In this document: positions 42,260 to 45,483 of the stretch, in pieces | Layout: every line of letters starts with the position of its first letter | Position numbering within the stretch: the first letter of the stretch is position 1 | Assembly: GCA_022013695.1 (NCBI GenBank) | Contig: JAKLPS010000021.1 | Span: 1 to 45,483, forward strand | Origin: Weeksellaceae bacterium | GTDB taxonomy: Bacteria; Bacteroidota; Bacteroidia; Flavobacteriales; Weeksellaceae | DNA: 45,483 nt | Direction: 5' to 3' | Made by a program: the position numbers and the translations under genes | Notes under the pieces: model-generated | The model's input: the letters and a program-made list of their open reading frames with translations, nothing else | Told to the model about the DNA's origin: nothing | The model's database searches: none

Positions 42260-43666
42260 TTATTTTCTAATCAACAAAGCGATATTCTCCACGTGGTGCG
42301 TCTGCGGAAACATATCAACGGGTAAGATTTTTACCAGATGATAGTCAGCCTTCATCAAAGCAATATCCCTTGCCTGCGTTGCCGAATTACAGCTAAGGTA
42401 AACAATCCTTTTGGGAGCCAGTTTGAGGATCTGCTCCACCACTTTTGGATGCATCCCGTCTCTCGGCGGATCGGTAATCAAAACATCCGCTTTCGGATGA
42501 TGGGCAAGAAACTCATCATTGAAGACGTTTTTCATATCGCCACAATAGAAAGTCGTGTTGGTCAATCCATTAATGGCTGCATGCTCGATGGCCGCATTGA
42601 TCGCCTCCTGAACAGATTCTATTCCGATGACTTGTTGGGCATTTCTAGCAACGTATTGGGCGATAGTGCCAGTTCCGGTGTAGAGATCGTAAACGATTTC
42701 GTGTCCCTTGAGATCTGCAAATTCCAAGGTTTTTCTGTATAATTCCAAAGCTTGCTTGTAATTGGTCTGGAAGAATGATTTGGGTCCAATTTTGAATTTA
42801 AGCCCATCCATTTCTTCATAAATAAAACCTTCTCCGAAATAAGTCTGAATATCCAAATCGTAAATACTGTCATTTCCTTTTGGATTGATGGCAAAAACCA
42901 AAGTGGTAATTTGCGGAAACTCGCTTAAGAGGAAATCAAATAGCTTGATTCTGTCTGCTATATTTTCTCTAAATAGCTGGAAAAGGATCATCCACTCGCT
43001 TTTGGAATTTTGACGAAGCATCAATGTTCTCAGGAAACCTGTCTGTTCTTTGACATCATAAAACTCCAAGCCATTTTCGACCGCAAATTTTTTGACTGCC
43101 AGCCGGATTTGGTTTGAAGGCTCTTCTTGAAGCCAACATTCTTTGAGATCCAAAATCTTGCTCCACATCCCTGGAATATGGAATCCAAGCGCATCTCTGT
43201 TGCCAAAATTTTCTTCGGAACTGATTTCGTAAGGTGTAAGCCAGCGGGCATTCGAAAAAGAGAATTCCATCTTATTCCTATAGAAATAGGAGTCTGGCGC
43301 TCCCAAGATGGGAATGGCTTCAAAATCTTGGTAACCACCTATTCTTTTGATGTTGTTCACCACTTCGTTGTGTTTGAAGTCCAGCTGATTTTGGTAAGCA
43401 ATATTCTGCCATTTGCAGCCGCCACAAGTCCCGAAATGGATGCACCTAGGCTCAACCCTGTACTCGGAATATTCCAAAATCTTAACCGCTTCGCCCTCAA
43501 AATAATTGCTTTTCGACTTTTTGACTCGCACGTTTACAAGATCACCGGGAACCGCGCCCGTAACCAAAACGGTTTTCCCGTCCTCTGTCTTTCCAACAGA
43601 AACTCCTTTCGCACCTGCGGAAAGGAGTTTAATATTTTCAAGAATTTTGTTTCTTCTCTGTTTCAT
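42260..43666 (-). CDS. rlmD: 23S rRNA (uracil-5-)-methyltransferase RlmD
   Basis: A SAM-dependent enzyme that methylates C5 of U1939 in 23S rRNA (E. coli number) or a related site. The 468-residue protein has an N-terminal TRAM domain (~10-65), a [4Fe-4S] site with C75, C81, C84 and C177, SAM motif DLYTGTGT (327-334), DPPRDGMHPKVV (399-410), and catalytic C426 in YLSCNSATQARD. RlmD, RlmC and RlmCD-like enzymes are hard to tell apart by eye. It starts 3 bases after the thioredoxin-fold gene, so they are co-transcribed. Confidence 0.93.
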   Translation of the reverse strand: MKQRRNKILENIKLLSAGAKGVSVGKTEDGKTVLVTGAVPGDLVNVRVKKSKSNYFEGEAVKILEYSEYRVEPRCIHFGTCGGCKWQNIAYQNQLDFKHNEVVNNIKRIGGYQDFEAIPILGAPDSYFYRNKMEFSFSNARWLTPYEISSEENFGNRDALGFHIPGMWSKILDLKECWLQEEPSNQIRLAVKKFAVENGLEFYDVKEQTGFLRTLMLRQNSKSEWMILFQLFRENIADRIKLFDFLLSEFPQITTLVFAINPKGNDSIYDLDIQTYFGEGFIYEEMDGLKFKIGPKSFFQTNYKQALELYRKTLEFADLKGHEIVYDLYTGTGTIAQYVARNAQQVIGIESVQEAINAAIEHAAINGLTNTTFYCGDMKNVFNDEFLAHHPKADVLITDPPRDGMHPKVVEQILKLAPKRIVYLSCNSATQARDIALMKADYHLVKILPVDMFPQTHHVENIALLIRK

Positions 43667-43669
43667 CTG

Positions 43670-45166
43670 CTATTTTGCTTTTGCAGAATCTACTTTGGGA
43701 CTCTGCTGCAACAGATCGTTTTGCAAGCTGACCTGAGGCTGGACGGAGGGCGCCTGCAAACCAGAAATTTTGTTCATCTCTTCGACAAATTTAGGATCTC
43801 CCAAATTATAAAAAGTCTGGCTAGCCACTTTTCCATCTTTATCCATTAAAAAGAATCCTGGAATTTTGAATCCATAGATGAAATATTTCTTGGCATAGTC
43901 TGATGACAATCCGCCTTCTGCAAAATAATTTGTCCCTGTCATACCCTTCAGCATGGCATTAGCGGTTTTTATGAATTGCTCTTTGCTATCATCAAGATTT
44001 ACGAATGCGAAATTGACCTTGGCTTTGTAAAAATTAACAACTTCCTTCAGCACGGGAATTGTAGATTGGCCGATATAGGGATTCCAAGAAGCATAGCTCA
44101 TGACCAAGGTTGGCTTTCCATTGACATCGAAACTTCCGGATTTACCATCTAATTTGGTTAGGTTAACTTTCGGAGCTTCTGACCCTTTTTTCAATCCAAA
44201 TACGGCATTGATAGCCAAATTCAAATCTTTTTTCACTTCAGAATCTTTAATATATTCGTCGCTTATTTTTTTAACTTTTTCGACGTCGCTGGTATAAGGA
44301 TTTAAGTCGAATTTCGCAATCACGAAAGCCAATAAATAGTCTTTGGTTTTCTGACTCATGTCTTTCTTCGTTCCTAAGAATCGTGCAAAGATGGCGGACA
44401 TGCTTGCAGAGTTTCTATCCTTTTGCTTCTCTGCATAACTTTGAAAATCCTGACCTACTTTGCTCAAAAGGTAATTTCTGTAAACCGGCAATTCCTCCAC
44501 CATTCTGTCATTATTTTCGGTCAGAGATCTTTCATAATCAACAAATGTTTTTGAAACTTTGAAAGATGGATCTCCTGAAACTTGACCGTGAGCGGATTGG
44601 TACTGTACAAGAAACGTCAAGATATTGGTGATCAACTCATCTTTTTTCAATTTGATCACTTCGCTATCTGCTCCGTTCTTGTCGGCATTTTCCTCAAGAT
44701 TTTTTTCCAAATCAGAGTGTATTTTTTTAATTTCAGCCAAAAATTCAGGCTCTTTCTTCTGCAACAATTGCATGTTGAGTTTTGAGCTGTAAGATTCGAG
44801 ATACTTCTGCGTTGCTTTGATAAAATCGTTGTTCTTTTTCGCATCCCCTTCAATTTTATAATCTTCTGGGAAAGTGGCTGCATCGCCATAAATCTTCAAA
44901 GTTTGACCTTTTTTAAGGTAAATGAAATTCATTTTTCCAGCATAAGTCATCGCATAAATTCCGTTTTTTGGAGCTTTGAAGTCACCTTTAAAATTTCCCT
45001 TTTCATCGACCCCGATATTAACAAGAGGAAGTGTTGCGACGCCGGAAGCTTCTATGAATTCTATTCTTTCCAAAGGCGAGCCTCCTTTTACATTTCCTTC
45101 GACTTTCACTTTGGAGCAAGATACCACTAGCAAAGAGATCAAAAGAAGAAATAAGTACTTTTTCAT
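43670..45166 (-). CDS. TlpA-like lipoprotein lacking the CxxC active site
   Basis: A 498-residue lipoprotein (lipobox VVSC, C17). It has a DUF4369-like N-terminal beta domain (~20-110), a long helical middle (~110-325), and a C-terminal TlpA/thioredoxin-fold domain (~328-470). Where TlpA proteins have WCxxC, this one has WNPYI (W361-I365), so both redox Cys are absent; a GGLSSDYAKKYF and GFKIPGFFLMDKDGK fold pattern remains. It cannot do thiol exchange in the usual way and may bind proteins or act as a scaffold. It heads the operon with rlmD, DUF6452 and DUF6048. Confidence 0.82.
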   Translation of the reverse strand: MKKYLFLLLISLLVVSCSKVKVEGNVKGGSPLERIEFIEASGVATLPLVNIGVDEKGNFKGDFKAPKNGIYAMTYAGKMNFIYLKKGQTLKIYGDAATFPEDYKIEGDAKKNNDFIKATQKYLESYSSKLNMQLLQKKEPEFLAEIKKIHSDLEKNLEENADKNGADSEVIKLKKDELITNILTFLVQYQSAHGQVSGDPSFKVSKTFVDYERSLTENNDRMVEELPVYRNYLLSKVGQDFQSYAEKQKDRNSASMSAIFARFLGTKKDMSQKTKDYLLAFVIAKFDLNPYTSDVEKVKKISDEYIKDSEVKKDLNLAINAVFGLKKGSEAPKVNLTKLDGKSGSFDVNGKPTLVMSYASWNPYIGQSTIPVLKEVVNFYKAKVNFAFVNLDDSKEQFIKTANAMLKGMTGTNYFAEGGLSSDYAKKYFIYGFKIPGFFLMDKDGKVASQTFYNLGDPKFVEEMNKISGLQAPSVQPQVSLQNDLLQQSPKVDSAKAK

Positions 45167-45185
45167 TTTAAAAAATTAATTGGTG

Positions 45186-45193
45186 CAAAAATA
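45186..45193 (-). promoter_or_regulatory. -7 element of the TlpA-like/rlmD operon
   Basis: The minus strand reads TATTTTTG (TAnnTTTG) 20 bases before the start codon. No TTTG at 19 bases upstream. Confidence 0.4.
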
Positions 45194-45376
45194 ATCTAAT
45201 TAAGATTTTAAAAAAAATGAAATGAACATTTTTAGTAAAAGATTAACAGATGGTAGCGATTATGTCGGAAATATTATGATTTGAGTTGGATTTAAAAAGA
45301 ATCCGGCTTACAGCGTTTCTCTTATTTTTTATTTTGTTTGGATTTTTGTCAAGTTTTTTTAGGGTTTGGGGTACAA

Positions 45377-45408
45377 AAAATCCCCGATCAAGTAAATGAT
45401 CGGGGATT
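45377..45408 (-). terminator. Terminator of the rRNA operon
   Basis: A perfect 12-base stem (45379-45390 with 45397-45408) and 6-base loop, with a T run on the minus strand. It lies directly after the 5S rRNA 3' end. Confidence 0.88.
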
Positions 45409-45415
45409 AAAAAAA

Positions 45416-45483
45416 CTGGCGGCGACCTACTCTCCCGCTTTCGCAGTACCATCGGCGCTAGAGGGCTTAACTTCTGTGTTCGG
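45416..45483 (-). rRNA. rrf: 5S ribosomal RNA, 3' part (cut by the window end)
   Basis: The minus strand reads CCGAACACAGAAGTTAAGCC and on through GCGCCGATGGTACTGC to GGTCGCCGCCAG, the conserved 3' half of bacterial 5S rRNA. The 5' part, and presumably 23S and 16S, lie to the right of the window. A strong terminator follows. Confidence 0.95.

Noticed and set aside
45243-45452. A 69-codon minus-strand reading near the rRNA end
   Set aside because: It starts inside 5S rRNA and crosses the rRNA terminator.
1-45483. CRISPR array, phage structural genes or insertion-sequence transposases
   Set aside because: No regularly spaced repeats, capsid/tail genes or transposase motifs were seen; the only recombinase is the integrase at 8702-9940.

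Overview
The window looks like a chromosome segment of a Bacteroidota bacterium of the family Weeksellaceae (Chryseobacterium/Epilithonimonas type). The evidence is the Bacteroidota promoter form TTTG-N19-TAnnTTTG, DUF5683 and DUF6452/DUF6048-like genes, an RND pump fused to its outer-membrane factor, thrombospondin-repeat OmpA proteins, and the order lepB-dapB-DUF5683-parB-parA. The genus is an inference. Most genes lie on the minus strand, so operons read from right to left.

Region by region. (1) 1-10.2 kb: an apparent integrated element ending at the 3' end of tRNA-Asp. It holds a tyrosine recombinase, a small Cys-rich secreted protein, a CzcA-type pump fused to a TolC-like channel, a CzcB-type adaptor, a bestrophin-like channel and a cation diffusion facilitator. 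The left end is outside the window. (2) 10.3-15.7 kb: trxA, a cysteine desulfurase, and four genes matching the mycobacterial decaprenyl-phosphoryl-arabinose route: UbiA-type phosphoribosyltransferase, DprE1-like oxidase, DprE2-like reductase and a HAD phosphatase. (3) 15.7-19.4 kb: envelope lipoproteins, a subtilisin-like protease and a WbqC family protein. (4) 19.4-25.3 kb: a hairpin-forming repeat, lepB, dapB, DUF5683, parB, parA, a paired DnaA-box hairpin and a TonB protein. (5) 25.5-34.6 kb: an aspartyl protease/PDZ protein, a membrane protein, a glycosyltransferase, recR, folA, a glutaminyl cyclase, an EEP hydrolase, fmt and recQ. (6) 34.7-39.9 kb: two tandem OmpA/TSP3 proteins, folK and sppA. 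(7) 39.9-41 kb: a gene graveyard with a frameshifted secreted-protein gene and a truncated cytochrome c gene. (8) 41.1-45.5 kb: DUF6048, DUF6452, rlmD, a thioredoxin-fold protein lacking its CxxC, then the 3' end of an rRNA operon (5S rRNA) on the minus strand.

How they work together. Genes of region 1 would move divalent metal from cytoplasm to periplasm (CDF) and out of the cell (RND adaptor, pump and channel). Region 2 would make a polyprenyl-phosphate-linked arabinofuranose donor for an unknown surface glycan. Regions 3-8 are mainly housekeeping and envelope functions. The most interesting points are the arabinose-donor cluster in a Gram-negative, the metal island with its pump-channel fusion, the DnaA-box hairpin beside parA, and the decayed genes at 40-41 kb.
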